Position numbers and translations under genes: made by a program. From a virus, in IMG/VR virus record IMGVR_UViG_3300027759_000045, positions 62,001-126,000 of that record: DNA of 64,000 nt; one strand, given 5' to 3'. Each line of letters begins with the position of its first letter. Position 1 is the stretch's first letter. Below, one piece after another: positions 9,571-18,259 of the stretch. The notes beneath the pieces are model-generated. The model searched no databases and was not told the DNA's origin. It was given only the letters and a program-made list of their open reading frames with translations.

Positions 9571-10452
9571 TTAGGTAATAAGTTGGTATCCAGTGATCTG
9601 GATGTTTGGAGTATTTCTCATGTACTCAAGTGTGGACAGATTGTCAATTCTACCCGGAATACAAAATCCAGTATGATCTAATATTCGTTGTAAACTGTAT
9701 CCTAGCGTTGCTAGGTCAGGTCGATTTGCATGGTACCACTCAGTGAGCGCGGCATCCACATCATCAGGCCACGGCGCTGGCCCCCAGTGAGTACCATTGA
9801 AATTGTTGAGATGTAATTTCCAATTAAGGCTGATACGATCAATCATTTTACAGGTTTGCAACAACATAGAATTATCATTGTGCATCATGCAAAAGAATGG
9901 TTCTTTGCCCACATACGGGTAATCTAACTGTACTTCGCCAGGTTTGATTACTCTTGCAAATTTTACAGGCTCGGGCATTTGATTGTCGGTTGGGCCATTA
10001 ATAAAATAACTAATGTTAGCAAACGACCGTCCTGTAAAATTATAATCAAGAGGTGCTTCGGTAGTTTCTAAACTGTGCAGGCAACAATGCAATTCGTCAA
10101 CTAATTTTATTTGTTCGTTATCAAGTCCGGCATATTTGTTAATTCCTGCTGTTACTTCTAGATCTTTATGCATTGAATTAAAATGCAACTGGTTAGACTC
10201 GTAATGTTCCGGCCCGGCTTGAATATTGTACATGGACCAATCTACTGTATTGGTATTACGTGCTTCTTCGATTAGTTTTATAAAATGATTAATTGTGTAT
10301 TTGGTAAAGTCTGTAACGACAGGCACTGCCCGAACTGGATCTTGTTTGGTAATTTCTACATGTTGATTAAAGAACTGTTCGCCAATCGGGGTATCGTAAA
10401 TATCGATATTAAAATCAACTGCTTGATTTATTTCTACATATATTTTTGGCAT
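9571..10452 (-). CDS. Unknown 293-aa protein
   Basis: Read from ATG 10452 rather than a TTG ten codons upstream, because AATAAATA (reverse strand, 10458-10465) lies exactly 5 nt before this ATG, as at several other isolated genes in the window. The protein has several His/Asp-rich segments (FNSMHKDLEV, FCMMHNDNSM, HLNNFNGTHW) and many aromatics. A metal enzyme is conceivable but no family is recognised. Confidence 0.6.
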   Translation of the reverse strand: MPKIYVEINQAVDFNIDIYDTPIGEQFFNQHVEITKQDPVRAVPVVTDFTKYTINHFIKLIEEARNTNTVDWSMYNIQAGPEHYESNQLHFNSMHKDLEVTAGINKYAGLDNEQIKLVDELHCCLHSLETTEAPLDYNFTGRSFANISYFINGPTDNQMPEPVKFARVIKPGEVQLDYPYVGKEPFFCMMHNDNSMLLQTCKMIDRISLNWKLHLNNFNGTHWGPAPWPDDVDAALTEWYHANRPDLATLGYSLQRILDHTGFCIPGRIDNLSTLEYMRNTPNIQITGYQLIT

Positions 10453-10457
10453 GTAGA

Positions 10458-10465
10458 TATTTATT
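10458..10465 (-). promoter_or_regulatory. TAAATA-type box, T4 late promoter-like
   Basis: AATAAATA on the reverse strand ends 5 nt before ATG 10452 with no Shine-Dalgarno between. It resembles the T4 late -10 element TATAAATA. Transcription would start at or next to the start codon. Confidence 0.45.
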
Positions 10466-10489
10466 TGGTAATCTTGAGTCAAACAATAT

Positions 10490-10518
10490 TTGACTTTGCG
10501 CTAGAACAAGTATATAAT
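10490..10518 (+). promoter_or_regulatory. Sigma70-type promoter for the replication genes
   Basis: TTGACT at 10490-10495, a 17-bp spacer and TATAAT at 10513-10518. The next gene starts at 10538 after an AAGGAG ribosome site. Confidence 0.75.
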
Positions 10519-10537
10519 AGAAAACAAGGAGCATTTT

Positions 10538-10801
10538 ATGTCACAACCCAAACTATTCAGCGGCGATCAAAAGATCAAACTCACTCAAATTATCAACGAG
10601 GGCATGCAGGTCATGCATGAAATTGACACACTGCAAGGCGGCCTCACTGATACTGTTAAAGCCATTGCGGAAGAACTTGAAGTCAAGCCATCCACACTAA
10701 AAAAAGCAATTCGTATTGCGCACAAAGCAAGCCTGACACAAGCCAATCAAGAACATGAAGATCTTAACACTATTTTAGAAACCGTTGGCAAAACTCTATA
10801 A
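10538..10801 (+). CDS. DsbA-like double-stranded DNA-binding protein
   Basis: An 87-residue helical protein with GGLTDTVKAIAEELEVKPST followed by LKKAIRIAHKA, a helix-turn-helix-like arrangement similar to T4-type DsbA proteins that bind DNA and support late transcription. Size matches the family. It is driven by its own strong promoter, has an AAGGAG ribosome site, and sits directly before the DNA polymerase gene. The DsbA assignment rests on pattern and context and is moderately sure. Confidence 0.6.
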   Translation: MSQPKLFSGDQKIKLTQIINEGMQVMHEIDTLQGGLTDTVKAIAEELEVKPSTLKKAIRIAHKASLTQANQEHEDLNTILETVGKTL

Positions 10802-10824
10802 GTACTGTTTTACAACAGCGAGTC

Positions 10825-10839
10825 GTTCCCGTAAGGAAC
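10825..10839 (+). promoter_or_regulatory. Hairpin in the leader of the DNA polymerase gene
   Basis: GTTCC (10825-10829), a 5-nt loop and GGAAC (10835-10839) form a short stem-loop 35 nt upstream of the polymerase start. T4-type polymerases can repress their own translation through a leader hairpin. Whether this one does so is not shown. Confidence 0.3.
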
Positions 10840-10873
10840 ATGAATCACGGCTTACCGGCCATAAACGGAGACT

Positions 10874-13531
10874 ATGAGTTATATTGACGCCTTATACGAT
10901 CGCGAACGCGATAGAATTCACGTTGTAGAACGCCGAGACGGCGTGAGGAAATACCAAGAGTATCCTGCCAACTACATCTTTTACTTTGACGACCCACGTG
11001 GTAAGTTCCAAAGCATTTACGGCACACCTGTGAGTCGTTTCAGCACACGCAACAACAAAGAATTCCGCAAGGAAGTTCGCATGCACTCCGGCAAACAATT
11101 GTATGAGAGTGATATCAATCCCATCTTTCGTTGCCTGGAAGAAAACTACAAAGACCAAGACGCACCAGAACTCAATGTTGCATTTTTTGACATTGAAGTA
11201 GACTTTGACAAAGAGCGAGGGTTCTCGCCTGTGGATGATCCGTTCAATCCTATCACTGCAATCTCAGTCTACCTAAACTGGCTGGATCAATTGGTCACAC
11301 TGGCAGTTCCGCCTCGTGGGTTAAGTTGGGAAACTGCACAAGACCTTGTGAAGGACTTTGAAAACACCATGCTGTTTGAACGAGAAGAGGATATGATCAA
11401 AACATTCCTGGACTTGATTGAAGATGCAGATGTGCTGAGTGGGTGGAACTCAGAGGGCTACGATATTCCATACACTGTGAATCGTTGTACTCGTGTGCTG
11501 AGCAAAGACGACACTCGTAAATTCTGCCTGTGGGGACAACTGCCCAAGATGCGCATGTTCGAACGCTTTGGCAGTGAGAATCAAACTTATGATCTAGTGG
11601 GTCGTGTGCATATGGACTATATGCAACTGTATCGCAAGTACACATATGAAGAACGGCACAGCTACAGTTTAGATGCCATTGGCGAATACGAACTAGATGA
11701 ACGCAAGACACAGTTCGAAGGCACCTTGGATGCTTTGTACAATCAACACTTTAAAAAGTTTATTGAATATAACAGACAAGATACGCTGTTGTTGCATAAA
11801 CTGGATCGTAAACTACAGTTCTTAAGCCTGGCCAGCGAACTGGCACATGCCAACACAGTGCTACTACAAACCACAATGGGTGCTGTGGCAGTGACTGAGC
11901 AGGCCATTATCAATGAAGCACACGAACGTGGCATGGTGGTGCCAAATCGCAAACAACGTCTCACAGACGACGACACGCAGGCTGCAGGTGCGTATGTTGC
12001 GTATCCTAAGAAAGGCCTGCATGACTGGATTGGATCTGTTGACATCAACAGCCTGTATCCATCGGCTATTCGTGCTATGAATATGGGACCAGAAACAGTA
12101 GTAGGACAACTGCGTCCTATCATGACTGATCACTACATCAAAGAAAAGATAGCCAAGGGTGCAAGTTTTGCAGCCGCATGGGAGGGTCTGTTTGGCAGCT
12201 TGGAATACACTGCTGTGATGGAACAGCAACGTGGTACAGAGATCACCATTGACTGGCAGGATGGCACAGAAAGCACACACAGTGCCGCAGAGATCTGGAC
12301 CATTATGTTTGACAGCAACCAGCCTTGGATCATGAGTGCTAATGGAACTATCCTTACATATGAGAAGAAGGGTATCATTCCTGGCTTGCTGGAACGCTGG
12401 TATTCGGAACGTAAAGAACTGCAGGCCAAGAAAAAAACAGCCAAAGATAAAAAAGAAGAAGCATTCTGGGACAAGCGGCAACTGGTCAAGAAGATTAACT
12501 TGAACAGCCTGTATGGTGCTATTTTGAATAGTGGCTGTAGATTCTTTGATCATCGCATTGGACAAAGCACTACACTAACTGGTCGTGCCATTGCCCGGCA
12601 TATGGATGCACACATTAATGAGTGTATCACAGGTGTGTATGATCACACAGGTGAAGCCATTATCTATGGTGACACAGACTCCTGCTACTTCACTGCTTGG
12701 CCGGTGTTGAAGAAAGAAGTGGCAGAAGGTCGCATGCAGTGGTCAAAAGAAACTTGCATCCAACTGTATGATTCTGTTGCTGAACAGGTTAATGAGAGTT
12801 TTCCGGGGTTTATGGAACAGGCATTTCATTGTCCACGTGAAATGGGTGCGCTGATTGCGGCCGGGCGAGAACTGGTAGCAGATCGTGGCCTGTTTATCAC
12901 AAAGAAACGCTATGCTGTAAACATCATCGACTTAGAAGGCAAGAGACTGGATGTAGACGGCAAGAAGGGCAAGACCAAGGCCATGGGCTTGGATCTGAAA
13001 CGATCAGACACACCTAAAGTTATTCAAGACTTTTTGTTAGAAATTCTAAATAGTACACTGCATGGTGCCACACGTGAATCTATCATTGAACGTATTCGTG
13101 AATTCAAGTATGAGTTTATGGAACGGCCAGGTTGGGAAAAAGGTAGTCCCAAGCGTGTGAACAACTTGACCAAGTATGGCGCAGAAGAAGCCAGACTGGG
13201 CAAAGCAAATATGCCAGGCCATGTGCGAGCTGCCATGAACTGGAACAACATGCGTAAGATGAACGGTGACAACTACAGTATGCAAATTGTTGATGGTATG
13301 AAAACTATTGTGTGCAAACTTAAAAGCAATGCTCTTGGCTGGACCAGCATTGGCTATCCCACAGATGAGCAACGACTGCCTGCATGGTTTACAGAACTGC
13401 CGTTTGATGATGGATTGATGGAGGCAACTGTTGTGGATCAAAAGATTGATAACTTGCTGGGTGTGTTGGATTGGGACTTGGCCAGTGCCACCAACACAGA
13501 GAATACATTCCAAACATTATTTGAATGGTGA
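10874..13531 (+). CDS. Family B replicative DNA polymerase (T4 gp43-type)
   Basis: An 885-residue protein, close to T4 gp43 in length. Proofreading domain: FDIEVD at about residue 105-110 (Exo I) and SGWNSEGYDIPY near 190 (Exo II). Polymerase domain: motif A DINSLYPSAI near 390, motif B KKINLNSLYGA near 540, motif C IYGDTDSCY near 597. All key acidic residues are present. It copies the phage genome together with the clamp encoded 1 kb downstream. The start at 10874 has CGGAGA upstream. No intein or frameshift is seen. Confidence 0.97.
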   Translation: MSYIDALYDRERDRIHVVERRDGVRKYQEYPANYIFYFDDPRGKFQSIYGTPVSRFSTRNNKEFRKEVRMHSGKQLYESDINPIFRCLEENYKDQDAPELNVAFFDIEVDFDKERGFSPVDDPFNPITAISVYLNWLDQLVTLAVPPRGLSWETAQDLVKDFENTMLFEREEDMIKTFLDLIEDADVLSGWNSEGYDIPYTVNRCTRVLSKDDTRKFCLWGQLPKMRMFERFGSENQTYDLVGRVHMDYMQLYRKYTYEERHSYSLDAIGEYELDERKTQFEGTLDALYNQHFKKFIEYNRQDTLLLHKLDRKLQFLSLASELAHANTVLLQTTMGAVAVTEQAIINEAHERGMVVPNRKQRLTDDDTQAAGAYVAYPKKGLHDWIGSVDINSLYPSAIRAMNMGPETVVGQLRPIMTDHYIKEKIAKGASFAAAWEGLFGSLEYTAVMEQQRGTEITIDWQDGTESTHSAAEIWTIMFDSNQPWIMSANGTILTYEKKGIIPGLLERWYSERKELQAKKKTAKDKKEEAFWDKRQLVKKINLNSLYGAILNSGCRFFDHRIGQSTTLTGRAIARHMDAHINECITGVYDHTGEAIIYGDTDSCYFTAWPVLKKEVAEGRMQWSKETCIQLYDSVAEQVNESFPGFMEQAFHCPREMGALIAAGRELVADRGLFITKKRYAVNIIDLEGKRLDVDGKKGKTKAMGLDLKRSDTPKVIQDFLLEILNSTLHGATRESIIERIREFKYEFMERPGWEKGSPKRVNNLTKYGAEEARLGKANMPGHVRAAMNWNNMRKMNGDNYSMQIVDGMKTIVCKLKSNALGWTSIGYPTDEQRLPAWFTELPFDDGLMEATVVDQKIDNLLGVLDWDLASATNTENTFQTLFEW

Positions 13532-13534
13532 TCT

Positions 13535-14500
13535 ATGAAACTCAGTGAATTAGTTGCGTACCGTAACCACTTGTTAGAATTTGATGTTAACAACATCCAA
13601 TATACTGCACGACATAAACTAGAAGAAATAGTGTACGGTGTACAGAATAGTGTGATACAGCCACGTGCGTTTACGCAAACTCTTAAAGAAGATCAAACTC
13701 GTGTGGTAAATGCGTTTGACCATTTTGCGTCTACCTTAAACGAATTAACAAATGAGTTAGACACCATGATCGAGACGGCTGAAAAAATACAGTACGCCGA
13801 AAGCACCAGGTTGTACACTGAAGAAATGGCACGATATGGTCGACTTGACGAGCCTACAAATAAAAAAGTCAATCAGCACATTCTAGATCGTCGTATGCCA
13901 ATGACTGCGGATGTACAACAGATGATTTCTAATCGTATCAAAAGTTATGTTGATTGGAAGTACCCAGGATTAATTATCCGTCCTGGGGTCGAAACTTTTA
14001 TACATGATTTAGTAGCTTTGGATCCGCTGTACATTGTTGATCACAGTGCAGAACTATTGCAACCTGCATTGGTTGCGTTTCCTGAAGAATACCGCCGCAG
14101 GCTACGAATGTACGAGCAAGATCCATGCTCGGCTGACGTGCTGGCCACAATGCCCAACAATCAATTTGGATTGTGCCTGGCATTTAACTTTTTTGAGTTT
14201 ACTCCAATTGAAGTGCTAGAACAATACTTGAAAAATATTTTTAACAAGTTACGCCCAGGGGGCATATTAGCAATGACATTCAACGATTGCGATCGAGCAC
14301 ACTGTGTTGCGTTAGTTGAAAAGAATTTCTGCTTCTATACTCCGGGACAACGAGTTAAGGCAACTGCAAAATCAATTGGATATAAACAAATGTTCAGTTG
14401 GACAGACGCAGGTAATCTAACTTGGTTAGAATTACGAAAACCTGGCGAACTTGAAAGCATCCGTGGTGGACAGACTTTGGCAAAAATAGTTAACAAATAA
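13535..14500 (+). CDS. Unknown protein with C-terminal methyltransferase-like fold
   Basis: A 321-residue protein placed 3 nt after the polymerase gene. The N-terminal 150 residues are helical and charged. The C-terminal half has a pattern like the late strands of class I SAM methyltransferases (LCLAFNFFEFTPIEVLEQYL, then KLRPGGILAMTFND). The canonical glycine-rich SAM loop is not evident, so activity is doubtful. The position between polymerase and clamp suggests a DNA-related role (inference). Confidence 0.55.
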   Translation: MKLSELVAYRNHLLEFDVNNIQYTARHKLEEIVYGVQNSVIQPRAFTQTLKEDQTRVVNAFDHFASTLNELTNELDTMIETAEKIQYAESTRLYTEEMARYGRLDEPTNKKVNQHILDRRMPMTADVQQMISNRIKSYVDWKYPGLIIRPGVETFIHDLVALDPLYIVDHSAELLQPALVAFPEEYRRRLRMYEQDPCSADVLATMPNNQFGLCLAFNFFEFTPIEVLEQYLKNIFNKLRPGGILAMTFNDCDRAHCVALVEKNFCFYTPGQRVKATAKSIGYKQMFSWTDAGNLTWLELRKPGELESIRGGQTLAKIVNK

Positions 14501-14501
14501 C

Positions 14502-14530
14502 TTGCAAAATCTAAATAAACCATATACAAT
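14502..14530 (+). promoter_or_regulatory. Sigma70-like promoter before the sliding clamp
   Basis: TTGCAA at 14502-14507, a 17-bp spacer and TACAAT at 14525-14530. A TAGGAG ribosome site follows before ATG 14551. Confidence 0.55.
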
Positions 14531-14550
14531 ACACAATAGGAGAATTAAAC

Positions 14551-15273
14551 ATGAGAGATCATTTATTAGACTTGGTTGAACACACACTTGATTTGGGTGT
14601 GATCGATTTGGTAAAAATTACAGGCACAGAAGAAGACACAGTTATTTCCGGGCTGGCAGAAGATAGGTCTGTGGTAGTTGAAGGCAAGTTTGCTAACCCA
14701 GTGCCAGACTTCGTTGGCAACTTTGGTATGCCTAACTTGAGCAAACTAAAAATCTTGTTGAACTTACAAGAGTATCGTGAGGATGCCAAACTCAGTATCA
14801 CACGTCGCACTACAGGCGAGCCTGACGGCATTAATTTTGAAAACAAGCTAGGTGACTTTAAAAACAGTTATCGCTTTATGGCCAGTGAGATTGTGAATGA
14901 GAAACTTAAGACTGTTAAGTTTAAAGGAGTTAACTGGCACATTGAATTTGAGCCAACCAATGCCAGCATCATGCGTCTAAAGATGCAGGCACAGGCCAAC
15001 AGTGAAGAAACAAACTTCCAGGCAAAAACAGAAAATGGCAATTTAATGTTTTTCTTTGGTGACCATTCAACACATGCAGGCAACTTTGTGTTCCAGCCTG
15101 GTATCACTGGTCAATTGAAACGTGCGTGGTCATGGCCCATCAAAACATTCATTTCCATCATGGATCTCACCGGTGACAAAGTTGTGAAGATCAGTGACGA
15201 TGGTGCCGCAATGATTACAGTGGACTCTGGACTGGCTGTTTACAACTATATCTTACCAGCACAGAGCAAGTAA
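14551..15273 (+). CDS. DNA polymerase sliding clamp (gp45-like)
   Basis: A 240-residue protein, near the 228 residues of T4 gp45. It shows the alternating strand pattern of clamp proteins, with MPNLSKLKILLNLQEY in the first half, and ends with a short Gln-containing tail. In T4-type phages the clamp tethers the polymerase and also activates late transcription at TATAAATA promoters. That second role is relevant given the TAAATA boxes seen elsewhere in this window. Its TAATG overlap couples it to the next gene. Confidence 0.75.
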   Translation: MRDHLLDLVEHTLDLGVIDLVKITGTEEDTVISGLAEDRSVVVEGKFANPVPDFVGNFGMPNLSKLKILLNLQEYREDAKLSITRRTTGEPDGINFENKLGDFKNSYRFMASEIVNEKLKTVKFKGVNWHIEFEPTNASIMRLKMQAQANSEETNFQAKTENGNLMFFFGDHSTHAGNFVFQPGITGQLKRAWSWPIKTFISIMDLTGDKVVKISDDGAAMITVDSGLAVYNYILPAQSK

Positions 15274-15482
15274 TGGAAACTAAAAAACGCACAGTGGTCA
15301 GGATGCTGACTTATCGTCTGACTGCATGGCTATTTACAATCTTTTGGACTTATATGTTCACAGGCAACATTGCCAATGCCACAGGTTTTGCTACTGCACT
15401 ACATATTCTTTTAAGTGTTGACTATTACATACATGAACGAATCTGGCTCAAAATCAAATGGGGCAGAATTGACTCAAGATAA
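15273..15482 (+). CDS. Small DUF2061-type membrane protein
   Basis: A 69-residue protein with two hydrophobic helices (about residues 12-30 and 36-52) and the motifs MLTYRLTAWLFTIFWTY and DYYIHERIW, the pattern of DUF2061 inner-membrane proteins. Function in the family is unknown. It is coupled to the clamp gene (TAATG) and its last 50 nt overlap the start of the transglycosylase gene. Confidence 0.75.
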   Translation: METKKRTVVRMLTYRLTAWLFTIFWTYMFTGNIANATGFATALHILLSVDYYIHERIWLKIKWGRIDSR

Positions 15483-17037
15483 TCTCACTGCCAAGCAGAA
15501 TGACTATGCTGTGTTCTTGCCTGCTATATCTGGCTTCTATGCCACGTTCATAGGCAAACAACGTGATCCAGTTAATGGACCTTATATAGAACCTGCACGT
15601 ATGCCACAGGGCATGCCGGATATGGAACAGATGAATTGGCTCAACAGTCAAACAGGTCTGTTCCCATACCGGTGGAGCCTGTATTCAGGCGGCCATGCCA
15701 ACTTGGACTTAAACAAACCGGACTGGTCTGAAGATATGGTTCGCAATCGTGAGCCCGGCACAGTGATCTTAGGTGACTCTGGTGGATTCCAGATTGCTAA
15801 AGGCTTGTGGGAAGGTGACTGGAAAGCCAACTCAGGTTGTGCCAAAGCACAGAAGAAACGTGATGCTGTGCTTAAATGGTTGGATGGTGTGTCTGATTAC
15901 GGCATGATCTTGGATATTCCAACCTGGGTTATTCACGATAAAAAAGCCAGTGCCGCTTGTCAGATTACTACACTGCAAGAAGCAGTTGACGCTACCAAGT
16001 ATAACAACGATTACTTTATGAAACACCGCAAAGGTGTTAAAAATGGCGGTGCCAAGTTCTTAAACGTGTTGCAAGGTGCCAATCATGCTGATGCAGATCG
16101 TTGGTACGACATGATGAAAGAGTATTGTGATCCTGCAAAATATCCCGACACACACTTCAATGGGTGGTCAATGGGCGGACAGAACATGTGCGATGTGCAC
16201 CTGGTGCTACGACGATTGGTGGCACTGCGACATGATAACCTACTACAACCAGGTGTTCATGATTGGATGCACTTCTTGGGCACAAGCAAGTTGGAATGGG
16301 CTGTGTTGCTCACCGTGATTCAAAGGGCAGTACGTAAATATGTGAATCCACAATTTACTATCAGCTTTGATTGTGCCAGCCCATTCCTTGCCACAGCCAA
16401 CGGTCAAGTGTACCACGAGATTGTGTTGCCGCACAACGGCAAGTGGAGTTACAGAATGAATCCTATTGTGGATGACAAGAAGTACGCTGCCGACACACGC
16501 CCATTTAGTCAAGGCGTTGTAGCAGATGGATTGGTTGATACGTTTGAAGACAGTCCTATCAGTCGGCATTTGCAAATGAAAGATATTTGCTACTACCGAC
16601 CCGGTGACCTAAATAAAATTGGCAAAGAAGGCAAGACCAGTTGGGACAGTTTCAGCTATGCATTGCTGATGGGCCATAATGTTTGGTTGCATTTGGAATC
16701 AGTGCAACGTGCCAATCGTGAGTTTGATGCTGGCAACAGGCCCAGGATGATGTGGGACACATGCGGTGACCACACTAAATTTGAGGACATTGTAGAAGCA
16801 ATCTTTGCCACTGCCGATCGTGCAGAAGCAGAAGCTATCATCGAGCAGTATGATCGTTACTGGATGGATATTGTGGGCACACGTGGCTTCAAAGGTAAAA
16901 AGGCCAAAAACGCACACACTCAATTTAATAGTCTGTTCGAAACTGTTGACACAGATACAGAAGATAGTGTACAATTAGATGAAGAGGAATTGTCTGTAGA
17001 TAATTTGGATAAACTTGAACAGGAACAATCTAAATGA
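15433..17037 (+). CDS. TGT-like deazaguanine transglycosylase, DpdA candidate
   Basis: A 534-residue protein related to tRNA-guanine transglycosylases. GDSGGFQIAKG (Asp115) matches the TGT active-site motif DSGGFQ, and SFDCASPF (Asp313) aligns with the FDCVxPT motif holding the nucleophile Asp. GWSMGGQ resembles the GYAIGG loop. The CxCxxC zinc motif of tRNA enzymes is not visible. DpdA proteins in phages and bacterial islands swap guanine in DNA for preQ0-type bases. FolE, QueD and QueE in this window support a DNA role. ATG 15433 is used and overlaps the upstream gene by 50 nt. Confidence 0.85.
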   Translation: MNESGSKSNGAELTQDNLTAKQNDYAVFLPAISGFYATFIGKQRDPVNGPYIEPARMPQGMPDMEQMNWLNSQTGLFPYRWSLYSGGHANLDLNKPDWSEDMVRNREPGTVILGDSGGFQIAKGLWEGDWKANSGCAKAQKKRDAVLKWLDGVSDYGMILDIPTWVIHDKKASAACQITTLQEAVDATKYNNDYFMKHRKGVKNGGAKFLNVLQGANHADADRWYDMMKEYCDPAKYPDTHFNGWSMGGQNMCDVHLVLRRLVALRHDNLLQPGVHDWMHFLGTSKLEWAVLLTVIQRAVRKYVNPQFTISFDCASPFLATANGQVYHEIVLPHNGKWSYRMNPIVDDKKYAADTRPFSQGVVADGLVDTFEDSPISRHLQMKDICYYRPGDLNKIGKEGKTSWDSFSYALLMGHNVWLHLESVQRANREFDAGNRPRMMWDTCGDHTKFEDIVEAIFATADRAEAEAIIEQYDRYWMDIVGTRGFKGKKAKNAHTQFNSLFETVDTDTEDSVQLDEEELSVDNLDKLEQEQSK

Positions 17038-17570
17038 ATAGAGAAGGACACGAAAATGTTAAGTTTTTCACAGGTGTAGAAGTAGAACATACTCCTGCCT
17101 ATGACAAGAAAACATTATTTGTAGTAGGGTTACAGCCAGTCAGTGAAATTCAAGATTGGATAGATGATTTTGCCGCCTATGAAGATGCCGCACAGCACAT
17201 TGAGCACATTTACTTTGGTGCCAATCAGAGCTTTCCTAATCTAAAAGTCAATGACGGTGCTGAGTGGGCCAAGTGGGAAACTATGATTTACCACTTCCTA
17301 GATCGAGACTATGTCTGCACATTAGATGTAGATGTGTCAAGTGTCGAAGGTTTAGTCGAAGGCGGATTTTGTGAACGTCACAACTTCATTCCGATGATTT
17401 CAGTAAAATTACCCTATGTACAACTGCTAGGATACAATGCTACAATCAAGTTAGACGATAAAGATTTTTCAGCCACCAACCCCGGTGTTTGGTGCCATAG
17501 TTTGCATACGTTACAAAATCGAAACAAATTCACTCCATGGTCTAAATACACAAAGGACAAAACAATATGA
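17034..17570 (+). CDS. Conserved-type protein linked to the DpdA-like gene
   Basis: A 178-residue protein, ATGA-coupled to the transglycosylase gene. Recognisable stretches are KTLFVVGLQ, HIYFGANQSF and TIKLDDKDFSATNPGVWCHS. No catalytic domain can be named. The tight coupling suggests it works with or modulates the transglycosylase, for example in substrate handling. This is inference from position only. Confidence 0.65.
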   Translation: MNREGHENVKFFTGVEVEHTPAYDKKTLFVVGLQPVSEIQDWIDDFAAYEDAAQHIEHIYFGANQSFPNLKVNDGAEWAKWETMIYHFLDRDYVCTLDVDVSSVEGLVEGGFCERHNFIPMISVKLPYVQLLGYNATIKLDDKDFSATNPGVWCHSLHTLQNRNKFTPWSKYTKDKTI

Positions 17571-18025
17571 CACAACGAGAACAAGCACTAGCAGAGCAGG
17601 CTATTAGAATTATGGGTAGTGCGGAACGTAAAATTTGGGTCACGTTCCGCAAAGAAGGGATCCACAAATATCCCGCGGCAGCAACAGACCCTTCATTAGC
17701 AACAGGAGATGAATATGATGTATCGTTTTTGGGCTATCCTCATCGCCATATTTTTCATTTCAGGGTTTGGATTGACGTATTCCACAACGACCGAGATGTG
17801 GAATTTATACAATTCAAGCGATGGCTCGAAAAACTGTATTCTAGCAACCAAGGTGTATTGTCGCTAGATTACAAAAGTTGTGAAATGATCAGCGATGATC
17901 TGTACTTACAAATTGCCGCACGTTACCCCGACCGTGCAGTCTGGATCGAAGTGGCCGAAGATGGCGAGAACGGCGCTTTGATCAAATATGAAATTTCTCG
18001 TCCTAGTCTTAACATTAAAATTTAA
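17567..18025 (+). CDS. Unknown protein with T-fold-like segment
   Basis: A 152-residue protein, ATGA-coupled to the previous gene. The segment FLGYPHRHIFHFRVWIDVFH followed by NDRDVEFIQFKRWLE has the alternating strand and His/Glu pattern seen in T-fold pterin/deazapurine enzymes such as QueD, but no zinc triad is clear. Its position in a three-gene unit with the DpdA-like enzyme makes a role in deazaguanine chemistry plausible but unproven. Confidence 0.6.
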   Translation: MTQREQALAEQAIRIMGSAERKIWVTFRKEGIHKYPAAATDPSLATGDEYDVSFLGYPHRHIFHFRVWIDVFHNDRDVEFIQFKRWLEKLYSSNQGVLSLDYKSCEMISDDLYLQIAARYPDRAVWIEVAEDGENGALIKYEISRPSLNIKI

Positions 18026-18036
18026 AAGGATTTACC

Positions 18037-18258
18037 ATGGGTAAACAAGCAGTGTATTCTAACCCCAAGGCCCAGGCCGCGCAGGATGAGCTGGATCGTT
18101 TTCTAGACTTCTGCCGCGATTTTGGATATCGCTTTAACGAAGCAGACTTGTATAACTTCAAGAGTTATGCATGGCAACAATACAACAAGTTTTCACAGGG
18201 CAAGAATGCTCGTGACATGTGGGCCGAGGATGCTCGTCGTTTGAATAGACCTATCTAA
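18037..18258 (+). CDS. Small helical protein, unknown
   Basis: A 73-residue helical, charged protein preceded by an AAAGGA ribosome site. No motif is recognised. It lies between the dpdA-like unit and a glycosyltransferase gene that starts 2 nt later, so it belongs to the same transcription unit. Confidence 0.6.
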   Translation: MGKQAVYSNPKAQAAQDELDRFLDFCRDFGYRFNEADLYNFKSYAWQQYNKFSQGKNARDMWAEDARRLNRPI

Positions 18259-18259
18259 C

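Noticed and set aside
11397-13513. Long reverse-strand frames inside the polymerase gene
   Set aside because: They are antisense shadows of a strongly conserved coding sequence and lack starts with ribosome sites.
15415-15432. Start of the transglycosylase at an upstream alternative codon (15415)
   Set aside because: ATG 15433 is the first ATG and no ribosome site supports the upstream codon.
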